64,000 nucleotides of DNA, from the NCBI GenBank assembly GCA_027579435.1, contig JANBPK010001042.1, positions 62,001 to 126,000 of the forward strand. The letters run 5' to 3'. This DNA is from Candolleomyces eurysporus (lineage: Eukaryota > Basidiomycota > Agaricomycetes > Agaricales > Psathyrellaceae). This document shows, one piece after another, positions 1 to 11,672 of the stretch. Under the pieces are notes generated by a model. It was not told where the DNA came from. It ran no database searches and worked only from the letters and a program-made list of their open reading frames with translations. The position numbers and the translations under genes are program-made. Position 1 is the first letter of the stretch; the number at the start of each line of letters is the position of its first letter.

Positions 1-1573
1 AGAGGGCATTGTATCTCACTACACCAGTGAACGGGTTAGCAATCGGCCCGTGAGTAGTTGAATTAAGCATACTACTCACAAAGTATGGCGAAGTCGCCCC
101 ATCTGAACACTCCACCCATGTAGGCTATCAGTCGTTTAATTTCGACCGCGATGAACGTCGCTTCTTCTTGCTCTCTCGATACCTGATACAAAATCGGGGA
201 GATGCCATCTGGGTGCGCTGTGTACAACGATTTACTGATGCGCTTCTCATCTAATTCACCGAATCAGCCTTGCACTGACCAAGGAAAGAAGCGAGAGTAA
301 CTACCTTGGGATACAATTGCAAGGCTCGCTTCCAGGATAGCGCCAGTTGAACGATAATTCTCTTCGAGAAAGATTTGAGTAGTATTAGGAAAATCTGGGA
401 AGTACGGGTAAGCCTGATGAACAGCACTTCCGATATGATAATCGCACATACCTCGCCGCATTTTCGCCAAGTTCTCAACTTCAGCAGCTCTCCACCCATA
501 AACTATGTAGAGTCTCCATTAAAGACTGTCTCAAGGGAGAATAATCATGGCCAACGCACTTGACTGGTCGGGATCGCCAACGATTGTGACGCTTCTCGTC
601 GTTCTGGCAATTGCACACATCAGATCATACTGCGTTACGTTGGTATCTTGGCTGCGATTCTCAGTTCTGGAGAGCTAGTACAGAGGGATTTGACTCACAA
701 TTCGTCGACTAGGATGTGCTGACACCAGTAGGCAACAGAGGAATGCTTTGAGAAGAGTTTCACTCCATAGACAAGAAGATCATCGAAGTCCAACGCGTTG
801 TTCTTCTTCAGCGTAGCCTCATAGTCAACATAAACCTCAGCAACGATGACTTCCAGTGAGAGCGGAGCTCCTTCGGAGGACCCTTGGGTGGGCAAACTTG
901 ACTTGGCGTCAGCAAGGCAGTACTCAGCTGACTTCCCTTTTGACTTGGCTTTGGAAATCATAGAGGCGACAGTGCCTGGCTCGAGACTGAGACTTCGATC
1001 CTTGATGTCCTTTTCAAAGCGCTTCAACAGTGTTGCGATGATCTTTTTGCTATAGATGGAGTATGAACCTCATAAATGCTCCCAGAAATGTGCTTCCATA
1101 CCTTTCGGCGGCATCACATACAGTGAAGTTCTCGGGAATATCGACGAGCTTCGCATATTTGCGCAGAAAGCGGGCGCATAGGGAGTGGAAGGTGCCCATT
1201 TTTAGCTGAGACGTGCGATCCTTTCCGAGTAGCTTCGTTAGACGTTCCCGCATTTCATTCGCGGCCTTGTTCGTGAATGTTACGGCGCATATTGCTTGGG
1301 CTGGCATGTTACAATTAAGAATCAGGTGAGCGATCCGGGAGGTAAGAACCTAAGGTATGTCAGCCTTTTGCAATAAGAAGCGCTGAAACAATACATACTC
1401 GAGTTTTTCCACTGCCTGGACCAGCCAGAATCTGCAATGCAGAAGCATAAGGATGTGTCGCCGCTGGAGTCAGGGGGCGTTGATGATGAGTTCGTTGGAC
1501 AGATTCAACTTCCCCGCTTACCCTTGAGCTGGACACCGTTTAAGATGTTCAAAAAAGAGTCTACTCTTTCCAT
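1..1573 (-). CDS. UvrD/SRS2-like superfamily 1 DNA helicase, 3' end cut by window edge
   Basis: ATP-dependent 3'-5' DNA helicase of the UvrD/Rep/Srs2 type, which unwinds DNA and strips recombinase filaments in known members. Read on the minus strand from ATG at 1573, the exons give the Walker A motif LQILAGPGSGKTR (about 1390-1440), motif Ia in AICAVTFTNKAANEM, FHSLCARFLRKYA, a DFDDLL helix, motif II HILVDE joined across an intron to QDTNVTQYDL, motif III GDPDQS..YGWRA, and motif IV FLEENYRST (about 340-370). Coding continues to the left edge (QVSREQEEATFIAVEI, near 150-230). Several introns of 45-90 bp are needed. The gene starts about 310 bp from a divergent membrane-protein gene. Copies of its first exons recur at 4.3, 7.0 and 9.9 kb. 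I infer that it is intact as far as seen. Confidence 0.82.
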
Positions 1574-1880
1574 GCTATTAGATTCAGCAGCACAGTGAGA
1601 CACCAGCGATACGGGCAGAAGAGAGAAAGCCACCAGAGCGACTGAACGCGCTCCATTCACCTTGCTTAGTCATATACGCGCGGGTCACCTGATCGTGTTC
1701 AGAATATTGGTGCTGAAATTAAGGAAATTAAAGCCTCAAGGCTTGACTCGAGGAGACGGCATGGCCTCAGCGAGACCAGCTGCAGGCTTGACAGTGAGAA
1801 TGAGTAGGCCAGGTGTTCGTATTCGTTAAACCTCGATTGAGTCACACTCGTCCGAAGTTGTACTGAGGTCCGTAGCAGTC

Positions 1881-3175
1881 ATGCTAGTCCTGCCTCCTNC
1901 AAAATATATTGGCCTGGAAAAGTAGGTTTTCTTCTTCCTCATACTGGCATCTCCTTCTCATAGAAGTCCTTCCTACCAGTATGCATTGAACTTGTGCACA
2001 TTTCCGGTTTTCTCTCTACTGTATACCGCCTTTGGTATCGATGGAAGATCTCGCGAATGTGGTGGGACGACTATTTGGTCGTTTTGCCCCTTGTTCTAGA
2101 CTTCCTCTACAGCACGCTGGTGCTCGTTCGTGATACCGACGCGGGTGCGCAGTGTCCGCATTCGGACAGGGTCTCATATTTACTTGGGCTGTTATCAGAT
2201 CAATCGAATTCGAATCCCGTCGTAACCTCATACTGGCTCACTACGTTCCTCTGGTTGCTCATTATATGGTATGTTTGCAAGCCGCTCTCACAAATATTCT
2301 CTTTAACAAGTTACCTGTGATTTGACGGTCAGGTCTACGAGGATCGTTCTTTGCCTCTCTCTGGCTAGAGTATTTCCTCTGCAACACATTGGTCGATATG
2401 TTGCCATCGGTTTAGCAATCGCATTTGCCCTCACCCTCTTATCTACAGTTTTGGTGACCACATTGACTTGCACGACCCTGGACCTCGTGAGACCAAAAGA
2501 TGAGCGGTGCATTCGCGGCATTGGTGGATACAGTGTTAGAGGATTGTATTTCTTTTTCGGTACGTCGCCTGCGTGTCGCTCCCTTGAAGCTGAGCAGGAG
2601 ACGATAATTTTTCAGCGGACTATGTTGGCGATGTGCTAATAATCGTGTCATCTCTTGTTCTTCTGTGGAAAATCCGACTTCGACCTCGAGAGCGGTTTCT
2701 TGTCTTAGCAACATTCTCCGCTAGTATCCTTACACTCCTCTCAGTGGTTGTATTCACTCTCGCGTATTTTGAAATCATCAACTTGGGCGTTCATGCGCGC
2801 GTTCTGTTCGGCATGTTGGCATCCCTTGTAGTGAGCATCGGTCATTTTGGCTCTTTTATGGCTCAAACCTGATGAAACCACTAGGTCGCAGTCTCCCTGG
2901 TTGTCTGTAATTTTGCCATCGTCATCACTGGCATCTATCGCTTTCTCCGCAAATATTCGCCTTCCACCGTTGGTCCAACTACTCGCGAGACACTTTCCAC
3001 AGTTGAAAATCAACTCTCAAACGCCGATCCGTCGCATCTCACTTTCACCCAGATATCTTCGCAAGGACCGTCCGTTCTCACTAACGCCTCATTGTATGAT
3101 GAACGTTACCCAACAAACTCAGAAGACTCACTGAGGCACTCCACGATTAACCCTCCTGTTCGTTACAATCGATGA
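1881..3175 (+). CDS. Fungal seven-TM (rhodopsin-domain-like) membrane protein, array copy 1
   Basis: Predicted polytopic membrane protein of about 330 residues, built from five exons. Exon 1 starts MLVLPPQNILAWK (an N at 1899 must be dropped), then spans a first hydrophobic segment ending YRLWYRWKISRMWWDDYL. Later exons carry SYWLTTFLWLLIIW, STRIVLCLSLARVFP, a loop with cysteines (TLTC...DERCIRGIGGY), DVLIIVSSLVLLWKIRL, FSASILTLLSVVVFTLAYF and VAVSLVVCNFAIVITGIYRFLRKY. A Ser/Thr-rich cytoplasmic-type tail ends PPVRYNR. The WWDD pattern and the SLARVFP helix resemble a large basidiomycete-expanded family of 7TM proteins. Ligand and role are unknown. All frames join with GT..AG introns and no internal stop is needed. 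Confidence 0.72.
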
Positions 3176-3411
3176 CTGTCGCTGCCTCATGAAAAATTTG
3201 TTGTTACACTCCACTATGCTGCTATCATTTCCTTTCGGCTTCTGTATAGTAACATTTTGCACAAATAGATAGACGTTTGTCCATAGACTATTCGGCTCGC
3301 CCCCGAGTTGGGTTGACCTGCCAGCATCTCTTGAGTTCTCTTCTGAACCAACCCGTGGGCACCGGTGGCCCTATCTCTTACTGTACGCGCTGCACTGTCA
3401 TTCTTGAAATT

Positions 3412-4313
3412 ATGCCTCCAGCACAGACATCCCCAGGATGGGCCATGGCGTAAGTCGAGTTGACCACTACTACATTCCACTAAACAGGTTATCCATTTGA
3501 TAGGTTTCTGTCGTTCTCGTGACTAGTGCGTGCTGCTCTTCATCATTCATCTGAACAGTATATCTTGCGTATCTGGCCTTCCAACCATGGTCATACACTC
3601 ACCTCTATCACGACAAGGACAACCCCAAAAGCTCCCGGCTACCCGCGACTCAGCCGAGAAGGCTGCTGCGTATCTGAGTGCGAGGTCCAAGTCAACATTC
3701 CAGAGTTGTAAGAACTTTGGAGATCTCGATAGTATCCGAAATACCGGTTCGAATAGCAAGAAGCTCACCCCACCTCGAAGACCGTTTGTTTCGAGCATTG
3801 ACACGAATGGTTCTCCTCTTCGCCACTCGTCCACTACCACCGTGAGCTCCCCCGAACGAGAAAACATATACGATCCAGCACATAAATATCAACACATCGA
3901 GACTCGAGTGGAGCCTCCAGGAACGATGCGCCCTCCTGCATTCCGACGATGGGAGGATTAATGAACTTCCGAGGAGAATGTCTAGAGAGGAAACGACAAC
4001 GCGCCAGTTCGTCACCGATTCCCAGTCCAACATCGACCGTTGCATACACAGAGTTTGGTGAGATGGGGCGAACGGGTGCGAGCAGTAGTGGGGGCGAGGA
4101 TGACGAGATTCCGATAGGCAAGCCAAAGTCGAAGGAACCGCAGTTGAGCTAGGTTTTGACTGTCCTGTCCAACTGTGACAGCGGTGAGTTATCCTTTGAC
4201 TTTATCACGAAGCGGAATTGGGTATTCTGATTCTTAGGCTGTAACCGTGACGGCCGATTGGCTCGTCAAGTGCATGGACGCGATTTCGACGACGAGTAGC
4301 AAGGGATGATTCT
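3412..4313 (+). pseudogene. CAX/VCX1 antiporter pseudogene with large internal deletion
   Basis: The first four codons of the antiporter (MPPA) are fused directly to its middle, skipping the first half of the gene. After the fusion the sequence tracks the full copy at 15.1-15.95 kb: the same MSHG/intron/VSVVLVTSA junction, the same lumenal-loop segment (SSPIPSPTSTVAYTEFGEM) and the next exon VTVTADWLVKCMDAISTTSSKG. It then stops (TGA) and is cut at about 4,313, where helicase sequence begins. Stops and the missing half make it non-functional. Confidence 0.8.
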
Positions 4314-4756
4314 GGGCATCACATGCAGTGAAGTTCTTAGGAATTTCGACGAGCTCCACATATTTGTGAAGAAAGTCGGCGCATAGGGAGTGGAAGGCGC
4401 CCATTTTTAGCTGAGACGTGCGATTCTTTCCGAGTAGCTTTGTTAGATTTTAAGATATGTCATTCGCGGTCTTGTTCGTGAATGTTGCGGCGCATATTAC
4501 TTGGGCTAGCATGTTACAATTAAGAACCAGATGAGCAATTCGGGAGGTAAGAGCCTGAGGGTATGAGCCTTATACAATAAGAAGCACTGAAATAACACAT
4601 ACTCGAGTTTTTCCACTGCCTGGACCAGCCAGAATCTGCAATGCAGAAGCATAAGGATGTGTCGCCGCTGCAATCTGTTGGCAATATTCAACTTCCCTAC
4701 TTACCCTTGAGCTGTACACCGTTTTGATAGTCCAAAAAAGAGTCTTGCCTTTCCAT
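4314..4756 (-). pseudogene. Helicase 5' fragment, array unit 2
   Basis: This repeats the first exons of the helicase at 1-1573. It starts ATG at 4756 (MERQDSF), continues into GVQLK, a clean GTAAGT..TTGCAG intron, then ATHPYASALQILAGPG with an intact Walker A. It ends in a copy of the FHSLCARFL region. Motifs II-VI are missing because the fragment is joined to antiporter sequence at about 4,313. It cannot encode an active helicase. Confidence 0.78.
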
Positions 4757-5034
4757 GCCGATAGATTCAGCACAGTGAGGGCAGAAGAGAGAACGCCACC
4801 ACAGCGACTAAACGCTCACATACGCGCAGGTCACCTGATCGTGTTCAGTCGGACTATGGGATTTGAATTGATTTAAATTTAGAAAGCCTCAAGGCTTGAC
4901 TCAAGGAGATGGCATGGCCTCAGCGACACCAGTTGCAGGCCTGACAGTGAGAATGAGTAGGCCAGGTGTTCGTCTTGCCTTAGACCTCAATTGAGCTACA
5001 CTCTTCCCATGCTGCACTGAGGTCCGTAGCACCC

Positions 5035-6329
5035 ATGCTAGTCTTACCTCCTCCAAACATATTGGCCTGGAAAAGTAGGTTTCTTCTTCCTCACACTGCC
5101 ATCTCCTTCTCATAGAAGTCCTACCTACCAGTATGCGTTGAGCTTGTGCACATCTCTGGATTTCTCTCCACTGTATACCGCCTTTGGTATCGATGGAAGA
5201 TCTCGCGAATGTGGTGGGACGACTATTTGGTTGTTTTGCCCCTGTGTCTAGACTTCCTCTACAGCACGCTGGCGCTCGTTCGTGATACCAACGGGGGTGC
5301 GTAGTGTCCGTGCTCGGAAAGGATATCATATTCATTTGAGCCGTTACCAGCTAGACCGAATTTGAACCCCGCCCTAGCCTCATACTGGCTCACCACGTTC
5401 CTGTGGTTGCTCATTATATGGTATGTTTGCAAGCCGCTCCCACAAATCTTCTCTTTAACAAGCTACCTTCGGTTTGACATTCAGGTCTACGAGGATCGTT
5501 CTTTGCCTCTCTCTGGCTAGAGTATTTCCTCTGCAGCACATTGGTCGATATGTTGCCGTCGGTTTAGCAATCGCATTTGCCCTCACCCTCCTTTGCACGG
5601 TATTGATGACCACATTGGCTTGTACGACCCTGGATTACGTGGTACCAAAAGATGAGCGGTGCATTCGCGGCATTGGTGGATACAATATTAGAGGATTGTT
5701 TTTTTTTTTTCGGTACGTCGCCTGCGTTTTGTTCCCTCGAAATTGTTCAAGAGACGATAATTTTTCAGCGGACTACGTTAGCGATGTGCTAATAATTGTT
5801 TCATCTCTTGTTCTTCTGTGGAAAATCCGACTTCGACCTCGAGAGCGGTTTCTTGTCTTAGCAACATTCTCCGCTAGTATCCTTACGCTCCTCTCAGCGG
5901 TTGCATTCACTCTCACATATTTTGGAGTCATCCACTTTGGCGTTGGTACATCCTTTCTGGTTGGCATGTTAGCATCCCTTGAAGTGAGTATTGGTTATTT
6001 TGGCTTTTATTGTGACTCAAACCTGATGAAACCACTAGGTCGCAGTCTCCCTAGTCGTCTGTAATCTTGCTATCGTCATCACTGGTATCTATCGCTCTTT
6101 CCGCACATTTTTGCCTTCCACCATGGGTCCGACTACTCGCGAGACACTTTCCGCAACTGAAAATCAATCCTCAAGCGCCGATCCGTCACATCTCACTTTC
6201 ACCGAGATATCTTCGGAAATTCTGTCAGTTCCCAGTGACGCCCCATCGAATGATGAACGTTACCCAACAAACCTGGAAGACTCATTGAGACACTCGACGA
6301 CCAACTCTCTGTTCTATTCCAATCAATGA
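5035..6329 (+). pseudogene. Seven-TM membrane protein, array copy 2, homopolymer frameshift
   Basis: Same five-exon structure as the other array copies: MLVLPPPNILAWK, RMWWDDYLVVLPLCLDF, SYWLTTFLWLLIIW, TRIVLCLSLARVFP, VLIIVSSLVLLWKIRL, final exon ending NSLFYSNQ. At 5,699-5,710 the segment that reads LYFFF in copy 1 has become a run of 12 T, one base longer than the spliced frame allows. If the intron that follows (GTACGTCGCC..) is removed as in the sister copies, the frame breaks. If that intron is kept, the frame stays open to the next exon. The result is either a pseudogene or a variant that depends on intron retention. A one-base assembly error in the T tract is equally possible. Confidence 0.65.
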
Positions 6330-6634
6330 CTGCCACTGCCTCATGAAAAGCTCCTCGTTACACTTCACTACGGTGCTATCAATTATTTTCAACTTCTATA
6401 CAGCAACATTCTTATATTCTCTTCATTTTCTTCGAATATCATGTTGAAGTATGACCCGTTCCGCTCACAGGTAGACGCGTAACCAGATCAGGATCAAAGT
6501 CGAAAGACTATTCGGCTCGCCCCCGAGCTGTGTCAACTCGTCAGCCTCTCTTGAATTCTCTTCTGAACCAAGCTGTGGCCACTGGTGGCCCTATCTCTTA
6601 CTCTACGCACCCCAGTCTGTCCTTACCTGAAATT

Positions 6635-7018
6635 ATGCCCCCAACGCCACTCAATCTCAGCAACACTGCTCACCCTCGTTCTCAGCTTTACCGTCCGGCG
6701 GATAGCTGATTAACTCCGACCGTAGCCTGCATTCTGGCTCTAACTCCACTTGTTAGAGTAATATCTCAGCCAGCCTCCAATCACGAAATTGTTCAAGCTC
6801 TCTAATTACACGGCCTAACGATTGCTCAGCTTGCGTTGAGGGTTTTAGGCTCAAAAGTCGCGCTCCTAAATGCCTCCATGCGTGCAGGTTCAGCGTGTCA
6901 TGTTCCTTGCTAATTTAAGACAAAGAGTGACTAGCAAGTACTTCTCTCCGGGTTCCTTTTCGCGATCACCGAGCTGTTTTATCTTTGGCAGTGTCGAAAA
7001 TTTCTAGCAGTAACAATT
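6635..7018 (+). pseudogene. CAX antiporter 5' fragment, array unit 2
   Basis: The N-terminal antiporter start (MPPTPLNLSNTAHPRSQLY) runs into TAG within about 25 codons. The acidic leader is deleted, after which short exons remain: CILALTPLVR, LALRVLGSKVALLNASM and the eroded VEI.. site near 6,990. Helicase sequence begins at about 7,019. It has stops and is truncated. Confidence 0.72.
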
Positions 7019-7246
7019 ACGTGTTCGTGAACGTTACGGTGCATATTGCTTGGGCTGGCATATTACAATTAATAATTCAGTTTTTCCACTGCCTGGACCA
7101 GCCAGAATCTGCAATGCAGAAACATTAGGATGTGTTGCCGCTGCAGTTAGGGGGCGTTGATGACGAGTTGCTAATATTCAACTTCCCCGCTTACCCCTGA
7201 GCTAAACACCGTTTGAAATATCGAAAAAAGAGTCTGCCCTTTCCAT
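7019..7246 (-). pseudogene. Helicase 5' fragment, array unit 3
   Basis: Only the first helicase exons remain: ATG at 7246, MERADSFFDISNGV, then TAG where the other copies have the glutamine of GVQLK. Relics of the Walker A exon follow at about 7,080-7,110, and part of the next exon near 7,025-7,060. The in-frame stop and truncation make it non-coding. Confidence 0.72.
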
Positions 7247-7544
7247 TCTCGTAGATTCAGCAGCACAGTGAGATGCCAGCAATACGGGCAGAAGAGAAAG
7301 CCACTCGAGCGGCTGAACGCACGTCGTGCTCATGAATCATGTACTCGCAGGTCACCTGATCGTGTTCAGGTTCAGTATGACGATGGTATTGATTCTGGAC
7401 CAGGAAAGCCTCGAGGAGACGGCATGGCCTTAGCGACACCAGTTACAGGCCTGACAATGAGAATGAGTAGGCCAGGTGTTCGTCTTCCGCCAAACCTCGA
7501 TCGAGCTACACTCGTCCGAAGCTGTACTGAGGTCCTCAGCAGTC

Positions 7545-8840
7545 ATGCTGCCTGATCAAAATATATCGGCCTGGAAAGGTAGGTTTCTCCTTCACACTGG
7601 CATCTCCTTCTCATCGAAGCTCCTCCTGCCAGTATGCCTTGAGCTTTTGCACATTTTTGGTTTTCTCTCTACTATATACCGCCTTTGGTATAGATGGAAG
7701 ATCTCGCGAATGTGGTGGGACGACTATTTGGTTGTTTTCCCCGTCATTCTAGACTTCTTATACAGCACGCTAGTCCTCGTTCGTTTTGCCGACGTGGGTG
7801 CGTAGTGTTCGCGTTTGGGCAGCATGGAAGTGCGAATAGTATCTCATACTCATTTGGCTCTGTTGCCAGATGAACGGCATCCGAACCCCGTCATAGTCTC
7901 ATACTGGCTCACCACGTTCCTCTGGTTGCTCATTATATGGTATGTTTGCAAGCCTCTCCCATAAATATTCTCTTTAGCCAATTACTCACGATTTGACGAC
8001 CAGGCCTACGAGAATCGTTCTTTGCCTTTCTCTGGCTAGAGTATTTCCTCCTCATCACATTGGTCGATATGTTGCAGTCGGTTTAGCAGTCGCATTTGCC
8101 CTCACCCTCCTATCTGCGGTTTTGGTGACCGCATTGACTTGCACGGAAATGGGCGCTACGATACCAAAAGATGAGCGGTGCATTCACGGCATTGGCGGAT
8201 GGAATGTCAAAGCATTGTATTTGCTATTCAGTACGTCGCCCGCACTTCATTCCCTTGAACAAGAGACGATAAATTCTCAGCGGACTATGCTAGCGATGTG
8301 CTAATAATTGTTTCATCTCTTGTTCTTCTGTGGAAAATTCGACTTCGACCTCGAGAGCGGTTTCTTGTTTTAACAACGTTCTCCGCTAGCATCCTTACGC
8401 TTCTCTCGACGGTTGCATTCACTCTCGCGTATTTTGGAACCATCAACTTGGGCGTTCATGCACGCTTTCTGTTCGGCATGTTTGCATCTCTTGAAGTGAG
8501 CATCCGTCATTTTGGCCTCTTTATGATTCGAACCTAACGAAACCACCAGGTCGCAGTCTCCCTGGTTGTCTGTAATCTTGCCATCGTCATCACCGGTATC
8601 TATCGCTTTCTCCGCAAATATCTGCCTTCCATCGTCGGTTCTACTACTCGTGAGACGCTTTCTGCAACTGAAAGCCAACTCCCAAACGTCGATCCGTCGC
8701 ATCTCACTTTCACCGAGATATCCTCGCAAGAACCGTCCGTTCTCACTAACGCCTCATTGAATAATGAACGTTACCCAACGAACCCGGAAGACTCACTGAG
8801 GAACTCTACGATCAACCCTCCTGTTTATTACAATCAATGA
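7545..8840 (+). CDS. Seven-TM membrane protein, array copy 3
   Basis: About 330-residue membrane protein with all five exons open. It starts MLPDQNISAWK (two codons shorter than its sisters), then VCLELLHIFGFLSTIYRLWY, RMWWDDYLVVFPVILDF, SYWLTTFLWLLIIW, PTRIVLCLSLARVFPPHH, a loop with TALTC and DERCIHGIGGW, VLIIVSSLVLLWKIRL, FGTINLGVHARFLFGMFASLE, VAVSLVVCNLAIVITGIYRF and a polar tail ending NPPVYYNQ. Intron positions match copies 1, 4 and 5. The ligand is unknown. The family assignment rests on the WWDD/SLARVFP pattern and the spacing of hydrophobic segments. Confidence 0.74.
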
Positions 8841-9113
8841 CTGTCACTGTCTGATGAAAAAAATCGTCGTTACACCCCACTATACTCTATCATTTCCTTT
8901 CGGCCCCTGTACAGTAACATTTGCACTCCTGCGGATGCTTCCGATCATACATGACATAAATAGGTAGACACTTATCCATATCAGGACCGGAGTTGACTCG
9001 CCCCTGAGTCGCGTTAACTTGCCAGCCTCTCTCGAATTCTCCTGAACCAACTCGTGGGCACCGGTGGCTCTATCTCTTACTCTTCGTACCCCAGTCTGTC
9101 CTTACCTGAAATT

Positions 9114-9887
9114 ATGCCTCCAGCACCACTCAATCTCAGCAACACCGCTCACCCTCTTTCTCAGCAGTACCATCCGGCGGATAGCTCACCAAACGAAGAT
9201 GCATCGCCTCCGCCAGACTCTCGATTTGTCCTTACAGCGAACGACTCCGAGTCCAAATTTGTTAGCAGCGACTCTGAAGACATCAAAGGGCGGGCCCACG
9301 CAAGTCCAGGTGGCTTGCCAGGTTCACGCAATAGAATCACTATGGTTGACAGCACGCCAAAACGCCAAGGACTCAAGGGACCTCAGAATTGGAAGGGACA
9401 TCTCGAGGGTTGAAAACTGGTCTTGCTGGACTTCTGTGAGTTTTCAATGGAGTCCACGAAGCATCCAAGCTGACCTGCTTCTTTGGAGGGCTTAACCTCC
9501 TGTTGCTAATGATTCCAATGGCATGGATCATTCGGCTCGTGATGGACGAAGCCTATGATTTGATTTTCTCATGTACGTCTTGAAATCCGATCTCTCTACA
9601 CCTCGCTGATTGACTCTGACCATAGCCTGCATTCTGGCTCTGATTCCACTCGTTAGAGTAAGGTCTCGGCCAGCCTCCAATCACGAATTTCAGCTCGCGT
9701 TGGGGGTTGCAGGCTCAAAAATCGGGCTCCTAAATGCCTCCAGAGTGCGTGTAGGTTCAGCGTGTCATGTTCCTTGCTAATTTAAATCCAAGAGTGATTT
9801 GCAAGTACTTCTCTCTGGGTTCCTTTTCGCGATTACCGAGCTGTTTTATCTCTGGCAGTGTCGAAAATTTCTAGTAGTACGTGTTCG
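9114..9887 (+). pseudogene. CAX antiporter 5' fragment, array unit 3
   Basis: The N-terminal leader is well kept (MPPAPLNLSNTAHPLSQQY, ASPPPDSRFVLTANDSES, STPKRQ) and parallels the full copy at 13,780. A short deletion at LPGSRNR and a TGG-to-TGA change just after GHLEG end the frame. Downstream, relics of LNLLLLMIPMAW, CILALIPLVR and the VEI site are visible to about 9,880. Helicase sequence then follows at the same breakpoint used in unit 2. Confidence 0.78.
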
Positions 9888-10089
9888 CGAACATTACGAC
9901 GCATATTGCTTGGGCTAGCATGTTGCAATCAAGAATTCAGTTTTTCCACTGCCTGGACCAGCCAGAATCTACAATGGAGAAGCATAAGGATATGTTTCCG
10001 CTGGCGTTGATGACGAGTTGTTGGAGATATTCAACTTCCCCCGAGCTGAACACCGTTTGAAATGTCGAAAAAGAGTCTGCCCTTTCCAT
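9888..10089 (-). pseudogene. Helicase 5' fragment, array unit 4
   Basis: Remnant of the first two helicase exons, with ATG at 10089 (MERADSFSTFQTVFSS). The first intron's donor is lost, so the frame runs on as non-homologous sequence. The Walker A exon survives only as DNA similarity near 9,940-9,970. The left end is fused to antiporter sequence exactly as in unit 3. Confidence 0.72.
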
Positions 10090-10375
10090 GCTCGTGGACT
10101 CAGCAGCACATTGAGATGCCAGCAATACGGGCAGAAGAGAAAGCCACTCGAGCGGCTGAACGCACGTCGCGCTCATTAATCATGTACTCGCAGGTCACCT
10201 GATCGTGTTCAGTATGACGATAGTATTGATTCTGGAAAGCCTCAAGGAGACGGCATGGCCTCAACAGCACCAGTTGCAGGCCTGACAGTGAAAATGAGTG
10301 GGCCAGGTGTTCGTCTTCCATTAAACCTCGATCGAGTTACACTCGTCCGAAGCTGTACTGAGGTCTGCAGCAGTC

Positions 10376-11672
10376 ATGCCAGTCCTGCCCCCTCAAAACA
10401 TATTGGCCTGGAAAAGTAGGTTTCTTCCTCCTCACACCGGGATCTCCTTCTCATAGAAGCTCTTCCTACCAGTATGCCTTGAGCTTTTGCACATTTTTGG
10501 TTTTCTCTCCACCGTATACCGGCTTTGGTATCGATGGAAGATCTCACGAATGTGGTGGGACGACTATTTAGTTGTTTTCCCCCTCATTCTAGACTTCCTC
10601 TACAGCACGCTCGTGCTCATTCGTTATACCGACGTGGGTGCGTAATGTTTGCGTTCGGGCAGCACGGAAGTGCGAACAGGATCTCATACTCATTTGGCAT
10701 TGCCAGATGAACCGTATCCGAACCCCGTCATAGCCTCATACTGGCTCACCACGTTCCTCTGGTTGCTCATTATATGGTATGTTTACAAGCCGGTCCCATA
10801 AATCTTCTCTTCAACACCTTACCCACGATTTGACGTCCAGGTCTACGAGGATCATTCTTTGCCTCTCTTTGGCCAGAGTATTTCCTCTTCATCACATCGG
10901 TCGATATGTTGCAGTCGGTTTGGCAATTGCATTTGCCCTCGCCTTCCTATCTGCGGTTTTGGTGACCGCGTTGACTTGCACGGACATGGGCTTTGTGATA
11001 CCAAAAGATGAGCGGTGCATTCACGGCATTGGCGGATGGAACGTTAAATCATTGTATCTACTATTCAGTACGTCCCCTGCGTTTCCTTCCCTTGAGCAAG
11101 AGACGATAAATCTTCAGCGGACTATGTTAGCGATGTGCTGATAATCGTGACATCTTTTTTTCTTCTGCGGAAAATAAAACTTCAACCTCGAGAGCGATTC
11201 CTCGTCTTGGCAATATTCTCCGCTAGCATCCTAACGCTCCTCTCAGCAATTGCGTTAACTGTCGCGTCTTTTGGCAACATCAACTTGGGCGTCCATACAC
11301 GCTTTCTGTTCGGCATGTTTGCATCTCTTGAAGTGAGCATCCGTCATCTTTCTTTTGATTCGAACCTAACAAAACCACTAGGTTGCAGTCTCCCTGGTTG
11401 TCTGTAATCTTGCCATCGTCATCGCTGGTATCTATCGCTTTCTCCGCAAATATTTGCCTTCCACCGTCTGTCCGACTACTTACGAGACACCTCCCGCAAC
11501 TGAAAATCAACTCCGAAACGTCGATCCGTCGCATCTCACTTTCACCGAGATATCATCGCAGGGACCGTCCGTTCTCACTAACGCTTCATTTAATGGTGAA
11601 CGTTACCCAACAAACCCAGAAGACTCACTGAGACACTCTACGGTCAACCCTCCTGTTTCTTACAATCAATGA
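10376..11672 (+). CDS. Seven-TM membrane protein, array copy 4
   Basis: Five open exons encode about 330 residues: MPVLPPQNILAWK, RMWWDDYLVVFPLILDF, ASYWLTTFLWLLIIW, TRIILCLSLARVFP, TALTCTDMGF..DERCIHGIGGW, DVLIIVTSFFLLRKIKL, FSASILTLLSAIALTVASFG, FLFGMFASLE and VAVSLVVCNLAIVIAGIYRF. The tail has PSTVCPTTYETPPATENQ and ends PPVSYNQ. It differs from its sisters mainly in TM5 (FFLLRKIKL) and in the tail, so the copies are not identical recent duplicates. No antiporter follows. The downstream flank is joined directly to a helicase relic at about 11,815. Confidence 0.74.
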
